Source: Rhodopseudomonas sp. AAP120
GTDB lineage: Bacteria; Pseudomonadota; Alphaproteobacteria; Rhizobiales; Xanthobacteraceae
Reading direction: 5' to 3'
Length of the DNA stretch: 64,000 bases
NCBI RefSeq assembly: GCF_001295845.1
Contig: NZ_LJIC01000017.1
Coordinates: forward strand, 26,192-90,191
Within the stretch, counting starts at the first letter, position 1; each line of letters starts with the position of its first letter. Below are positions 38,235 through 46,527 of this stretch, piece after piece. A model generated the notes under the pieces. It had not been told where the DNA came from. It saw only the letters and a program-made list of their open reading frames with translations, and searched no databases. Made by a program: the position numbers and the translations under genes.

Positions 38235-38363
38235 GTTTGCACTACACATGTCCCCCTCCTCCAGTAGTGTGGAGCTTCAGTTTATCCCTCTTGGAAGGTG
38301 ATTGTGTCGGCCTCTCGAGGCCAAGACCTCAGCCGGGCTCCTCAGCGAGCCCGGTTTTTTTTT
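38235..38363 (+). ncRNA. Candidate small RNA with anti-Shine-Dalgarno loop
   Basis: Three hairpins follow one another in a 158 bp gap with no gene. In hairpin 1, CACTAC (38240-38245) pairs with GTAGTG (38264-38269) and leaves an 18-base loop holding CCCCCTCCTCC. Hairpin 2 is GGCCT/AGGCC near 38309-38322. Hairpin 3 is a strong terminator. A CCUCCUCC loop is the hallmark of the alphaproteobacterial alpha-r14/cuckoo-type sRNAs, which pair with ribosome-binding sites. The promoter and exact 5' end were not identified; the LysR gene end is at 38077. Confidence 0.65.
38333..38363 (+). terminator. Strong rho-independent terminator of the candidate sRNA
   Basis: CCGGGCTC pairs with GAGCCCGG over eight base pairs around a CTCAGC loop, directly followed by nine T. 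Confidence 0.92.
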
Positions 38364-38408
38364 GCGCAAACGAAAGACCGCGGCGCCCGGGGGCCCGCGG
38401 TCCGACAC

Positions 38409-38431
38409 AAAAACGCGCGGCCACCCGCGCG
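38409..38431 (-). terminator. Rho-independent terminator of the ParA-type gene
   Basis: On the minus strand CGCGCGG pairs with CCGCGCG around GTGG and is followed by five T, 22 bp after the stop codon of the ParA gene. A second larger hairpin (GACCGCGG / CCGCGGTC, 38376-38402) lies just beyond and may reinforce it. Confidence 0.85.
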
Positions 38432-38452
38432 CTCAATTCAACAGCAAATGCG

Positions 38453-39133
38453 TCAAGCGGCCTGCTTGTGCATGGTGCCCGACGAGGCGCCGGCGCCGCG
38501 GATCGCCTTGACGGACCGCTCGATCGCCGCCCACAGCCGGCTGATCTCGTAGGCGGCGCGTCCTTCCGCCGCATATTCGCGAGCGCCCTGCCCCTCTCCC
38601 AATGCCATCAGCAGGTCGGCCCGGTTGGTGATCTGTCCGCCCCACACCGGCGCCTTGAACTTGGCCAGTCCTTCGCGCGCAATGGTCACGATCCGGCTCT
38701 CGACCTCGTCCCGCAGCGCGGGCGCGCCGTTCAGCACCACCGCGTAAGGCTTGCGGCTGGAGCGGCAGCTTTGGATCGTCTCCTGCACGGCATTGACGTC
38801 GAACACACCCGGGCGCGCCGGGATGATCACCATCGTGGCATGGCGGATCGCATCGTCGACCACCGCTGACAGATTCGGCGGCGTGTCGATGAACACCCAC
38901 TCGACGCCGTCGCGCTTGGCCGACGCGACAATCTCACCGACGGAACGGGTCGCCGTACGCAGCGGCGGCTCGTTGGTACCACGCAACTTATGCCAAAGAG
39001 TCAGCGAGCCCTGCGGATCCGCATCGACCAGCAAGCAGCGCTTCGAAGCTTTGGTGACGTGCGCAGCCAGGTGAGCAGTCAGCGTGCTCTTGCCTGCGCC
39101 GCCTTTACGCGATGCAAAGACGATTACGTTCAT
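38453..39133 (-). CDS. Orphan ParA/MinD-type ATPase
   Basis: A 226-residue protein with the deviant Walker A motif KGGAGKS (10-16), the switch region VDADPQGSLTLW and the Walker B-like VFIDTPP. These identify a ParA/Soj subfamily ATPase that dimerises on ATP and often positions cargo on the nucleoid. There is no parB or parS nearby, so it is not a chromosomal partition pair. Orphan ParAs in alphaproteobacteria place chemoreceptors, storage granules or carboxysomes; the phasin genes lie 1.5-3 kb away but the link is only suggestive. Confidence 0.88.
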   Translation of the reverse strand: MNVIVFASRKGGAGKSTLTAHLAAHVTKASKRCLLVDADPQGSLTLWHKLRGTNEPPLRTATRSVGEIVASAKRDGVEWVFIDTPPNLSAVVDDAIRHATMVIIPARPGVFDVNAVQETIQSCRSSRKPYAVVLNGAPALRDEVESRIVTIAREGLAKFKAPVWGGQITNRADLLMALGEGQGAREYAAEGRAAYEISRLWAAIERSVKAIRGAGASSGTMHKQAA

Positions 39134-39298
39134 ACGACGGGCCTCCCGATTGACCTATGGTTGACAAAGGTGAATCAGGACGCTGATTCGTGGAAGATAA
39201 AATTGCGACAGGAACGATTCAACCTTCCCATTTTGCTTCGAAAGGCTGTCTTTTGAGTCACACTAACAAGTGGTTCGGTCGCTGGTCGCGCAGTGAAC

Positions 39299-39682
39299 CT
39301 ATTCATCAAGCGCTGCAGCACGGCCGTGCGTGTTGCGTTCAGCCGGATGAGGCGCGACCTCAACGCCCTTGCTGCGCTGCCGCTCCAACCATTTGCGCTC
39401 GAGCCATCCGAGGCTCCGTGCAGTCGGTTTCTCGAGTGCCGGTACGTCCTGCGCTATCAGGACAAGCCCGAGCGGCAGCATCCACAGACCAAGCACAGGC
39501 AGAAAGCTGAGCAGCCCGCCACCGACCAGCAATGCCCCGATCGGAAGTCGGACATATTTAGACGAGGGCTTCCGTAACCATCCGACGAAGTGGGCGGGCT
39601 TGGGCGGCAGCTTCGACTCGAACCACGTCAAATGCCGATCGAGCTCAGCGCGATGATCGATGTCGCTCACGGGCTTCTCCAT
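39299..39682 (-). CDS. Hypothetical membrane protein
   Basis: A 127-residue protein with one long hydrophobic hairpin, LPIGALLVGGGLLSFLPVLG followed by LWMLPLGLVLIAQDVP (about residues 47-82), flanked by charged ends. It has no recognised catalytic motif. The start ATG 39682 is followed by an in-frame ATG-free N-terminus, so it is probably right. Similar short proteins occur in Bradyrhizobium-type genomes. Function unknown. Confidence 0.72.
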   Translation of the reverse strand: MEKPVSDIDHRAELDRHLTWFESKLPPKPAHFVGWLRKPSSKYVRLPIGALLVGGGLLSFLPVLGLWMLPLGLVLIAQDVPALEKPTARSLGWLERKWLERQRSKGVEVAPHPAERNTHGRAAALDE

Positions 39683-39762
39683 CGAACAGAGATATGTACT
39701 CCACCGATCCGTTCCAGAGTGTCATCGCGCGATGAACAAAGGCGTTATCAGATGCGGCCGCG

Positions 39763-39987
39763 CTAAGCTTCGTTGGCTCCGACGCCGCGCTCATCGAGCA
39801 GCCGCTGGCCTTCATCGGTGACTGCGTAGCTCCGCCGTCCCTGATCAGTCTCCGCGACGGCGACGAGTCCCTGCGAGATCAGATGATCCAGTTCCAGACG
39901 CTGTCCCGCATTCAGGTCGCGGCCAGCGGTGCGGATGATATCAACCAGCACCGCAATCGCTTCGTCACTTACTTTGGGGTCGGCCAT
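39763..39987 (-). CDS. Small helix-turn-helix-like protein
   Basis: A 74-residue protein (MADPKVSDEAIAVLVDIIRT onwards) with a probable winged-helix pattern: a helical N-half, LDHLISQGLVAVAE as a possible recognition unit and YAVTDEGQRLLDERG, which is typical of MarR/PadR-like wing ends. The start ATG 39987 is set by the good ribosome site GGGAGAGG upstream; the frame is open 21 codons further. It may be a small DNA-binding protein, but there is no second domain. Confidence 0.68.
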   Translation of the reverse strand: MADPKVSDEAIAVLVDIIRTAGRDLNAGQRLELDHLISQGLVAVAETDQGRRSYAVTDEGQRLLDERGVGANEA

Positions 39988-40354
39988 GATCCTCTCCCGC
40001 GCATTGCTGAAGGGAACGTGCCCGGCAGACCCTCGTTCCATAGGCGCCAACGCTCACTAAGTGACGCCGCGGCATCGTGGCTGCGCGGGCCTGCGCTGTA
40101 GCAGTGCGCGGCGATCGAGTCGCAGTCGCGTTGTGCGTCTGAGCCGAGAAGTGCACCCGCTCGACCATGGGCCTGATGCAGCCACTGCGATCAGGCTGCC
40201 CTTGGCAAGGCGTGTCCATCAGGTCGGACAATGCAGAAGCGGCATAGGGCGTAGCGGACCAACAGACGCCCGCCTGTTCAGATGGCCGCGTGCAAACGCG
40301 CCTGGCGGACAACCAATCCAACCCTGGACTTCGACCGCGAATTATCGGGAGGCG
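39988..40354. other. Intergenic region before tRNA-His
   Basis: 367 bases between the small HTH-like gene and the 3' end of tRNA-His. I see no gene with coding signature, no clear promoter and no strong hairpin here. Confidence 0.5.
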
Positions 40355-40431
40355 TGGTACAGTTGGGTGGGCTCGAACCACCGACCTCCTGTTCCACAGA
40401 CAGGCGCTCTAACCAACTGAGCTACAACTGC
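40355..40431 (-). tRNA. tRNA-His (GTG anticodon)
   Basis: A full cloverleaf on the minus strand, 77 bases including encoded CCA. The anticodon arm is CCTGT-CTGTGGA-ACAGG, giving anticodon GTG for His. The T arm holds GGTTCGAGCC and the D arm AGCTCAGTTGGTTAGAGC. The acceptor starts with G1 opposite T72 (a G:U pair) and has A73 before CCA. The extra G at position -1 that marks most tRNA-His cannot pair here, matching the alphaproteobacterial exception. Confidence 0.97.
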
Positions 40432-40534
40432 ATCCGGCACGGCCAGCGGCCGCGAACGGGCGGAAACTAGGTGCAACGCCGCGCTTTGGCAAGGCCGGTA
40501 TCGGCTCTCCGACCAATGTCGAGGGCCCTATCGA

Positions 40535-40564
40535 CAAAAAAGCCCGGGACGGGTCCCGGGCTTT
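40535..40564 (-). terminator. Terminator downstream of the first phasin gene
   Basis: AGCCCGGG pairs with CCCGGGCT with an ACGGGT loop. On the minus strand the stem is followed by six T, 24 bp after the phasin stop. The reverse direction also has TTT, so it may work both ways. Confidence 0.9.
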
Positions 40565-40587
40565 AAATCAACCGAACGCGCGCAGCC

Positions 40588-41019
40588 TCAGCTGGCGGCG
40601 GTGAAGATCTTCGAGGCGTTCGCCTTGATCGGCTCGACCGTCTCGGCCGCGACCTTTTGCGACAGCTCGGTGAGCTCTTTGGTCTGGGAGGTCAGAACCT
40701 CGACCTGCTTCTTGGCGTGGGAGGTCCACATCTCCAGCACTTCCGGCAGGGTCTTGGCGCCGATCAGGCTGTGCGCGAAGTCGAAGCTGGCGCTGGTGTT
40801 GGCCTTCACGAAGTCGAAAACCTTGGTCGAATAGTCGGTCGCGCCCTTGCTGGCCGAAGAGAACACGGCTTCGATGGTGCCGTTGTTGCTCTCAGCCACG
40901 TCCCGAAGCTTGCTGTAGCTTTCGCGAGCCTGCGACACGCCCTTCTCGGCGAACGCACGAACCTGCTCGGGAAGCTGGAACGGGATGACGGTGGAGAACG
41001 GATCGCTCGAATCGGCCAT
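40588..41019 (-). CDS. Phasin family protein
   Basis: Phasins coat polyhydroxyalkanoate granules. The 143-residue protein is almost all amphipathic helix, has no Cys, and carries typical phasin segments (VRAFAEKGVSQARESYSKLR, then FDFVKANTSASFDFAHSLIG). ATG 41019 is preceded by AGGAAGG, so the longer open frame to 41124 is discounted. Two TGCANTGCA sites lie about 140 bp upstream and could bind the granule regulator PhaR. A strong terminator follows. Confidence 0.93.
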   Translation of the reverse strand: MADSSDPFSTVIPFQLPEQVRAFAEKGVSQARESYSKLRDVAESNNGTIEAVFSSASKGATDYSTKVFDFVKANTSASFDFAHSLIGAKTLPEVLEMWTSHAKKQVEVLTSQTKELTELSQKVAAETVEPIKANASKIFTAAS

Positions 41020-41366
41020 GTGACGTCCTTCCTGGGAAGAGAAAATTGGTAATGCCCGTACGCGGGTCCAAAACGAAAAATGGGCCGACTTACAGGGCCT
41101 CACGGAATGACCGCTTTCGGTCATCCTTTAGTGCATATCGTAACACAGAATTTGTGCATTGCAACATAAACTTGCACTGCACTGCCACATTGTGCGTCAA
41201 TTGGGTCGCCACCGTGGCAGGCCGTTACCGTCGGCCCGCAAATTATACCCGCGAGAGCGAGCTCCCGCGGCCTTATCCTTCTCAGCGCCTTTGCACCGAT
41301 AGTTCTGGCGAAGCGGTCGCCTGACCGAGGTAGGCGACGCCTGATCAGCCTGAATGCCCCTGGAGA
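41020..41366. other. Upstream region of the first phasin gene
   Basis: 347 bases between two phasin genes reading the same way. Its middle (about 41130-41200) is more AT-rich than the surroundings and includes the paired TGCANTGCA sites, so it is probably the promoter region of the gene at 40588. No open frame of note is present. Confidence 0.6.
41155..41181 (-). promoter_or_regulatory. Tandem TGCANTGCA sites, candidate PhaR operator
   Basis: TGCATTGCA (41155-41163) and TGCACTGCA (41173-41181) are near-identical palindromes with start points 18 bp apart. PhaR regulators of polyhydroxyalkanoate metabolism are known to bind TGC-N3-GCA type sequences (from memory), and a phasin gene is the classic target. 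Confidence 0.5.
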
Positions 41367-41750
41367 TCAAACCTTGGGCTTGGCAGCGTCCTGGGCGGCC
41401 TTTGTGACGGCCTGACCGAGTTCGGTGGCCTGCTCGGCGAGAGCCTTCATCTGCGCCTGGACGTATTCGCTATGGAGCTTCAGCACGTCGCTGAGATCCT
41501 TGGCGTGCACGAGTTGCTGCGCGTAATCCAGCGCCGCGGTGACGTTACGCTCGGCGAAGCCGACCGCTTTGGTGGTGATGTCCTTGGCATTGGCACGTAC
41601 GGTCGCGCCACGGTCCTCGATCGTCGTCGCAGTCTGCTGGGCGCTGGCGAGCATGTGCTCGAACGCCTTGCGGGCCTGGTCGAAACTGGCCTCTGCGATG
41701 GAGCGCACCTCTTTGGGAATTTCGAACCGGTCCCGCCCATCCTGATCCAT
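41367..41750 (-). CDS. Phasin family protein, second copy
   Basis: A 127-residue helical phasin with the segments VRSIAEASFDQARKAFEHML and FAERNVTAALDYAQQLVHAK, related to but clearly diverged from the protein at 40588. It starts at ATG 41750. The 347 bp gap between them and a candidate operator for the downstream gene argue that they have separate promoters. It may coat granules or act as a stress-linked helper, as many alphaproteobacteria carry several phasins. Confidence 0.92.
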   Translation of the reverse strand: MDQDGRDRFEIPKEVRSIAEASFDQARKAFEHMLASAQQTATTIEDRGATVRANAKDITTKAVGFAERNVTAALDYAQQLVHAKDLSDVLKLHSEYVQAQMKALAEQATELGQAVTKAAQDAAKPKV

Positions 41751-42105
41751 GGTCCACTCCTGTTGCGCAGGGTCCGCTCCGCGGCCCTGTCCGAGCCTGT
41801 CGTCACCCTAGCGCCCTCTCGCATCAGCCGTGTGACCGGCTCGCGACGGGCGTCATCGTGACCGAACGAAGAATTTTTGCAACCTTACAACGCCAAGCAC
41901 CCTTTCAACGCGTATGACGGCCACAAAGTTCTGCCGCCGCAATGGCCGAATTAAGGTTATCGGCGCTTAGCTTGGGACAGCGCGCCGGCAAGCGTGGACC
42001 TGACGGCGGCCGAAAGCGATAATGAATTGTTAAGGTTCTTTGCCGACCGCAGTTGCCTTGCTGCGTCACGCGCGAACCGACCAGAACTGCCGCGCACGGG
42101 CACCG
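41751..42105. other. Intergenic region between the second phasin and the PAS kinase
   Basis: 355 bases between divergent genes, expected to hold both promoters. A TTG-N8-CAA sequence at 41877-41890 was noted but is not convincing. No coding signal is seen. Confidence 0.5.
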
Positions 42106-45100
42106 ATGACCAGTTGGGATTTTCAGTTGCGAGGGGTCGACGATCCCCGGCTTGCGGCTCACGCCATCCGTGCGCTTCCCGTCTGGCTGTGGTCGGCCGA
42201 TGGCACCCGTGTGCTCTGGGCCAATCCGGTCGCAGCCCGGCTGTTCGGTGCCGAGAACGGCAAGGCTCTCGCAGCGCGGCGCTTTGGGCCGGCTGATCCG
42301 CACCGCCGCCTGGTGGCGCAACTCGCCGGCCGCCTTCCACGAAACGGCGCGACGAGGCTCGAGCGACTGCGCGGCTTCGGCGCCCGTCTCGGCGCATTGG
42401 TCACCTGCGGCTGCGCCCGCTTCGAATGTGCCGACGGGACGCCCGGCGTGCTGATCGCCGCCGTTGACCCGGTCGGGCCCCCGATGCCTCTCGTCGACCG
42501 CCTGCGCGGTCTGGTCGAAGGCATTGAAACGCCGATCGCGGCGTTCGGCCGTGACGGGCTGTTCGTCGGCGCCAGCGAGTCCGCCCGAACGCTGCTGGGC
42601 TTCCGCAATCTCAGCGAGGCCGGGCTCGATCAGGCGCGCGCCGAGGCATTGCAGAATGGCCGCGCCGAGACGCCGGTGGGAGTCGGTCGCATGGTCCTGC
42701 AGCGGGTCGGCAGCGGCCGCGATATCGGACTGGTCGCCCTGCTCGAACCAAATCCGCCGCCGGTGGTGGAGCACGAACCGGACGCGGCCGAACCACCAAA
42801 AGCACCGATCCTGCTCGCCTTGCCGCCCCCGGCTGAGCCACCGCCGGCCAGCAGCGCCGACGTCGGCGACGCCGCCGTCCCGCCGAGACGCGACGTTGCA
42901 GCCGAGGATCTGATCGCCGACTACGAGCCACTCGAGACGCTCACGGAGGCGCCGGCGGAATTCAGCCTGCTCGGAGAGATCACCGCCGCGGAGCTGGCAG
43001 AGACCTCGTCCTCCCCCATGCTGGCGGATGAGACATCGCCGCTCCGGGCGAGCGATGCTGACGTCGCAGCAGCCGGCGGCCAGCCCTCGCACGCTGAACT
43101 TGCCTCCGCCGAATCGGCCTCTGCGGTCGCCCCGACGCCTTCCGATCCGCCACTGTCCGAACCGAAGGCCGATGCGGCCGAGGGGGGCGTTGCCGAGCCG
43201 CCGCAGACGGAGACATCCGAATTCAACACGACCGGGCCGGAGACGACCGCCGCCGAGTCGGCGGAATTCGAAGCGGTCCCTCAGCCTCCAGTCGCGGACG
43301 CATCGTCCGCCGCATCGGAGCCGCCGACGGCAGAGCCAGAACCTGTTCTGCCGGCGCCCCGCCGACATCCGTTGCGGTTCGTCTGGCAACTCGACCAGGC
43401 CGACGAACGTTTCACCATCACGTCCGACGAGTTCCTCGACCTGCTCGGTCCTCACACCGCGGCAAGCTTCGGACAGCCCTGGCCAGAAATCCGCGCGGCG
43501 CTCGATCTCGATCCCGACGATCAATTCGCGCAGGCCGTCGCACGGCGACACACCTGGAGCGGCATCACGCTGCACTGGCCCGCCGATGACACCAGCCTGC
43601 GCCTGCCGGTCGAAATGTCCGGCCTTCCGGTCCAGGACCGCGACGGCAACCTGGTCGGCTATCGGGGCTTCGGCGTCTGCCGCGACCACGACGGGCTAGA
43701 CCGGCTCGCGATGCTGCGCCGCCACGGCGGCGCGGACGAACACCCGCCGCGGTCGCTGTCAGCCGACTTCACGCCGCGTACATCTCCTTCCGGCCCCGCG
43801 GGCGATCAACCCGCCGCGCCGGCCACCAGTCACTATCAAGACACGGATCACATCGTGGAACCTCCGAGAAACGTCCTTCCCTTCCGGCCCGTCCACGATG
43901 CCCGTTCGCCGGCCCTGACACCGGTTGAGAACAACGCCTTCAACGAACTCGCACGTCAGCTGGCCGAGCGGCTCGAAGCAGAAGCCGCCGCAGCCGAGCG
44001 GTCGCTGACGCAGGCGTCGAATGACGACGTGCCGGAAACATCCTCGGATGAAGCAGCGCCCGCCGACGCTCGCACCGCAGAGGCAGCGAGCGATACGCCA
44101 GAGCAGCCTTCTCCCACCGCGCCGCAGGTCGACTGGCTGACGCCGCCGGCGCCCCCGGCAGTGGGTGACGGCACGCGCGACCGCGTGCTGATGGATCTGA
44201 TCCCGGTCGGCGTGATGATCTATCGGCTGGATCGCCTGCTCTATGCCAACGCCGCGTTCCTACAGCGGACCGGCTTCGCCAGCCTCGCCGCGCTTGAAGA
44301 GGCCGGTGGGCTCGACGCACTGTATGTCGAGGAAGGCGCGAGCGGCCCCAGCAGCACGTCCGAAACCGGCGCGCCGATCACGGTATCGAGCGAGCACTCC
44401 GCCCCCGCAACCGCCCGGCTGCACACCATCACCTGGGACGGCGAGCAGGCGCTGGCCCTGATCTTCTCCGCCGACGTTTCCGACGCCGCACCGACCGCCC
44501 CCGACACATTCGTATCCGACCTTCCCTCGGACGCCGGACAGGCCGACGCCGAAGAACTCGGCGCTATTCTCGATACCACCGCCGAAGGCATCCTGATGTT
44601 CGATGCGGACGGCCGGATCAGCGCCTGCAACCGCAGCGCCGAGGCGCTGTTCGGCTATGACGGCGCAGAATTGGTGCAGCAGCCGCTCGTCGATCTGTTC
44701 GCTCCGGAGAGCAGCAACGCCGTCCGCGATTACTTCGCCAGCGTGCGGTCCGGCAGTGTCGAGAGCCTGCTCGACCATGGCCTCGAAGCGCTCGGACGGG
44801 TTCGCGAAGGCGGGTTGTTTCCGCTCACCATGACGATCGGACGCACGCGCCCCGAGGGCCCGAACTTCTTCGCCGTGTTCCGCGACCTGTCGCAAGCGCG
44901 CCGGATCGAGACCGAGCTCAATCAGGTACGCAAACTCGCCGAGCGCGCGGCCGGCGCCAAGGCCGACGTACTCGCCCGCCTCAGCCACGAAATCCGCACG
45001 CCCCTCAACGCCATCATCGGCTTCGCCGAAGTGATGATCGAGGAGCGCTTCGGTCCGCTCGGCAACGAGCGTTACGGTGACTATCTGAAGGATATCCGCG

Positions 45101-45648
45101 CCTCCGGCGAGCGCGTGATCGGCATCGTCGGCGACCTGCTCGATCTCTCGCAGATCGAAACCGGCAAACTCGAACTCGACTTCACCAGCCAGAGCCTCAA
45201 CGAACTCGTCGAGCAATGCGTCGCGGTGATGCAGCCGCGCGCCAATCGCGAGCGCATCATCATCCGCACCTCACTGGCGCACGCGTTGCCGCCGGTGGTG
45301 GCCGACGCGCAGGCGCTGCGGCAGATTCTGATGCACCTGATCGGCACCTCGATCCATCTCGCCAATCCGGGCGGCCAAGTGATCGTCTCCACCGCGCTGA
45401 GCGACTTCGGCGAGGTGGTGCTGCGCGTGCGCGACACCGGCCATCGCCTCAACGACGACGAGCTCGCCGCCGCGCTGCAGCCGTTCAGCACCCCTGCCCC
45501 GAGCGACCGTTCCGAAGCCGCCGGCGTCAGCCTGTCGCTGACCAAGGCGCTGGTCGAAGCCAACCGCGCCCAATTCCACATCAAGAGCGCGCCGCAGTCG
45601 GGCACGCTGATCGAGGTGGTGTTCGCCCATGCGCCGGCGGGGGTGTGA
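42106..45648 (+). CDS. Large PAS-domain histidine kinase with degenerate ATPase domain
   Basis: A 1180-residue cytoplasmic protein. An N-terminal PAS-like region (residues about 20-200, with VWLWSADGTRVLWANP) is followed by a long acidic Ala/Pro-rich linker (about 210-410). Further PAS-like units lie near 420-540 and 690-800, and a clear PAS at about 815-930 (LGAILDTTAEGILMFDADGR). The HisKA domain is LSHEIRTPLNAIIGF with phospho-acceptor His961. In the C-terminal ATPase-like domain the N-box Asn is replaced (MHLIGTS, Thr1081), the G1 box is DTGHRL and the G2 box GVSLSL lacks the usual glycines. It may be a scaffold or phosphatase and not a kinase. ATG 42106 is preferred to the start 22 codons upstream. 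No response regulator is adjacent. Confidence 0.9.
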   Translation: MTSWDFQLRGVDDPRLAAHAIRALPVWLWSADGTRVLWANPVAARLFGAENGKALAARRFGPADPHRRLVAQLAGRLPRNGATRLERLRGFGARLGALVTCGCARFECADGTPGVLIAAVDPVGPPMPLVDRLRGLVEGIETPIAAFGRDGLFVGASESARTLLGFRNLSEAGLDQARAEALQNGRAETPVGVGRMVLQRVGSGRDIGLVALLEPNPPPVVEHEPDAAEPPKAPILLALPPPAEPPPASSADVGDAAVPPRRDVAAEDLIADYEPLETLTEAPAEFSLLGEITAAELAETSSSPMLADETSPLRASDADVAAAGGQPSHAELASAESASAVAPTPSDPPLSEPKADAAEGGVAEPPQTETSEFNTTGPETTAAESAEFEAVPQPPVADASSAASEPPTAEPEPVLPAPRRHPLRFVWQLDQADERFTITSDEFLDLLGPHTAASFGQPWPEIRAALDLDPDDQFAQAVARRHTWSGITLHWPADDTSLRLPVEMSGLPVQDRDGNLVGYRGFGVCRDHDGLDRLAMLRRHGGADEHPPRSLSADFTPRTSPSGPAGDQPAAPATSHYQDTDHIVEPPRNVLPFRPVHDARSPALTPVENNAFNELARQLAERLEAEAAAAERSLTQASNDDVPETSSDEAAPADARTAEAASDTPEQPSPTAPQVDWLTPPAPPAVGDGTRDRVLMDLIPVGVMIYRLDRLLYANAAFLQRTGFASLAALEEAGGLDALYVEEGASGPSSTSETGAPITVSSEHSAPATARLHTITWDGEQALALIFSADVSDAAPTAPDTFVSDLPSDAGQADAEELGAILDTTAEGILMFDADGRISACNRSAEALFGYDGAELVQQPLVDLFAPESSNAVRDYFASVRSGSVESLLDHGLEALGRVREGGLFPLTMTIGRTRPEGPNFFAVFRDLSQARRIETELNQVRKLAERAAGAKADVLARLSHEIRTPLNAIIGFAEVMIEERFGPLGNERYGDYLKDIRASGERVIGIVGDLLDLSQIETGKLELDFTSQSLNELVEQCVAVMQPRANRERIIIRTSLAHALPPVVADAQALRQILMHLIGTSIHLANPGGQVIVSTALSDFGEVVLRVRDTGHRLNDDELAAALQPFSTPAPSDRSEAAGVSLSLTKALVEANRAQFHIKSAPQSGTLIEVVFAHAPAGV

Positions 45649-45816
45649 GCGACGACGCGAACTGGCCGTTCTGGGCGGATGAAGCCGGACGGCGCCAAGC
45701 GATGAGACGCAGTCAGCGCTCCCGCTGCGCAGGCGGACCTCCGGACATCCCCGCTCTTGCCCAGATCCCGCAATCGCGATTTAGGTAGCTCCCGGTCCAT
45801 CACTCCGAGAGATCGC

Positions 45817-46527
45817 ATGGCGACGATCGACACATCCCTGGTCGCGAAGCTGCCGCTGTTTGCCGGGTTCGCGACGGAAGAGCTCGACGCCATTCTGCAG
45901 GAGGCGCGCTCGATCCGGGTTCCCAAGAACGCCAAGGTGTTCGAACAGGGCGAGGACGCGCATTCGTTCTTCGTGCTGCTGCACGGCCATGTCCGCGCCA
46001 GCAAGGTGACGCCGGCCGGCGAACAGGTGGTGGTGCGCTACGTGTCGCCCGGCGAAACGCTCGGCGTGGCAATGGCGATCGGGCTGCAACGCTATCCGGC
46101 GACGGCAACCGCCGTGGACGACAGCATCGTGCTGGCGTGGCCGACCACGGCCTGGCCGCGGCTGGTGGAGCGCTATCCATCGCTCGCCACCAACACGCTG
46201 CGCACGGTCGGCGGCCGGCTGCAGGAAACTCATTCGCGCGTCATCGAAATGTCGACCCAGCAGGTCGAGCAGCGCGTCGCTCACGCGCTGCTGCGGCTCG
46301 CCAAGCAGAGCGGCCGCAAAGTCGATAACGGCGTGCAGATCGACTTCCCGATCAGCAGGCAGGACATCGCGCAGATGACCGGCACCACGCTGCATACCGT
46401 GAGCCGGCTGCTGTCCGGCTGGGAGCAGCGCGGACTGATCGAGAGCGGCCGGCAGAAGATCGTGCTGCGCGAACCGCATCAGCTCGTGATGCTGGCCGAA
46501 CAGGCGCCCGACGGCAAAGAGCCTTGA
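45817..46527 (+). CDS. Crp/Fnr family regulator, NnrR-like
   Basis: A 236-residue regulator with an N-terminal cyclic-nucleotide-binding-type fold (LFAGFATEELDAIL, FEQGEDAHSFFVLLHGHVRA) and a C-terminal winged helix whose recognition segment reads MTGTTLHTVSRLLSGWEQRG. The TxxTVSR pattern is that of the NnrR/Dnr branch that answers nitric oxide. The N-terminal cysteine cluster of Fnr is absent, so it does not sense oxygen through an Fe-S cluster. ATG 45817 gives the proper start; 20 codons upstream are open but non-conserved. It lies 440 bp upstream of nirK. Its 3' end overlaps the convergent DUF1858 gene by 49 bp. Confidence 0.88.
   Translation: MATIDTSLVAKLPLFAGFATEELDAILQEARSIRVPKNAKVFEQGEDAHSFFVLLHGHVRASKVTPAGEQVVVRYVSPGETLGVAMAIGLQRYPATATAVDDSIVLAWPTTAWPRLVERYPSLATNTLRTVGGRLQETHSRVIEMSTQQVEQRVAHALLRLAKQSGRKVDNGVQIDFPISRQDIAQMTGTTLHTVSRLLSGWEQRGLIESGRQKIVLREPHQLVMLAEQAPDGKEP

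Noticed and set aside
41877..41890. TTGCAACCTTACAA as a Fnr-type site before the PAS kinase
   Set aside because: Only TTG-N8-CAA is met and the half sites are not inverted beyond that; about sixteen such matches are expected by chance in 64 kb.
41905..43689. 594-residue open frame opposite the PAS kinase gene
   Set aside because: Composition is Arg/Gly-rich, as expected from the reverse of an Ala/Pro/Glu-rich linker; no independent evidence.
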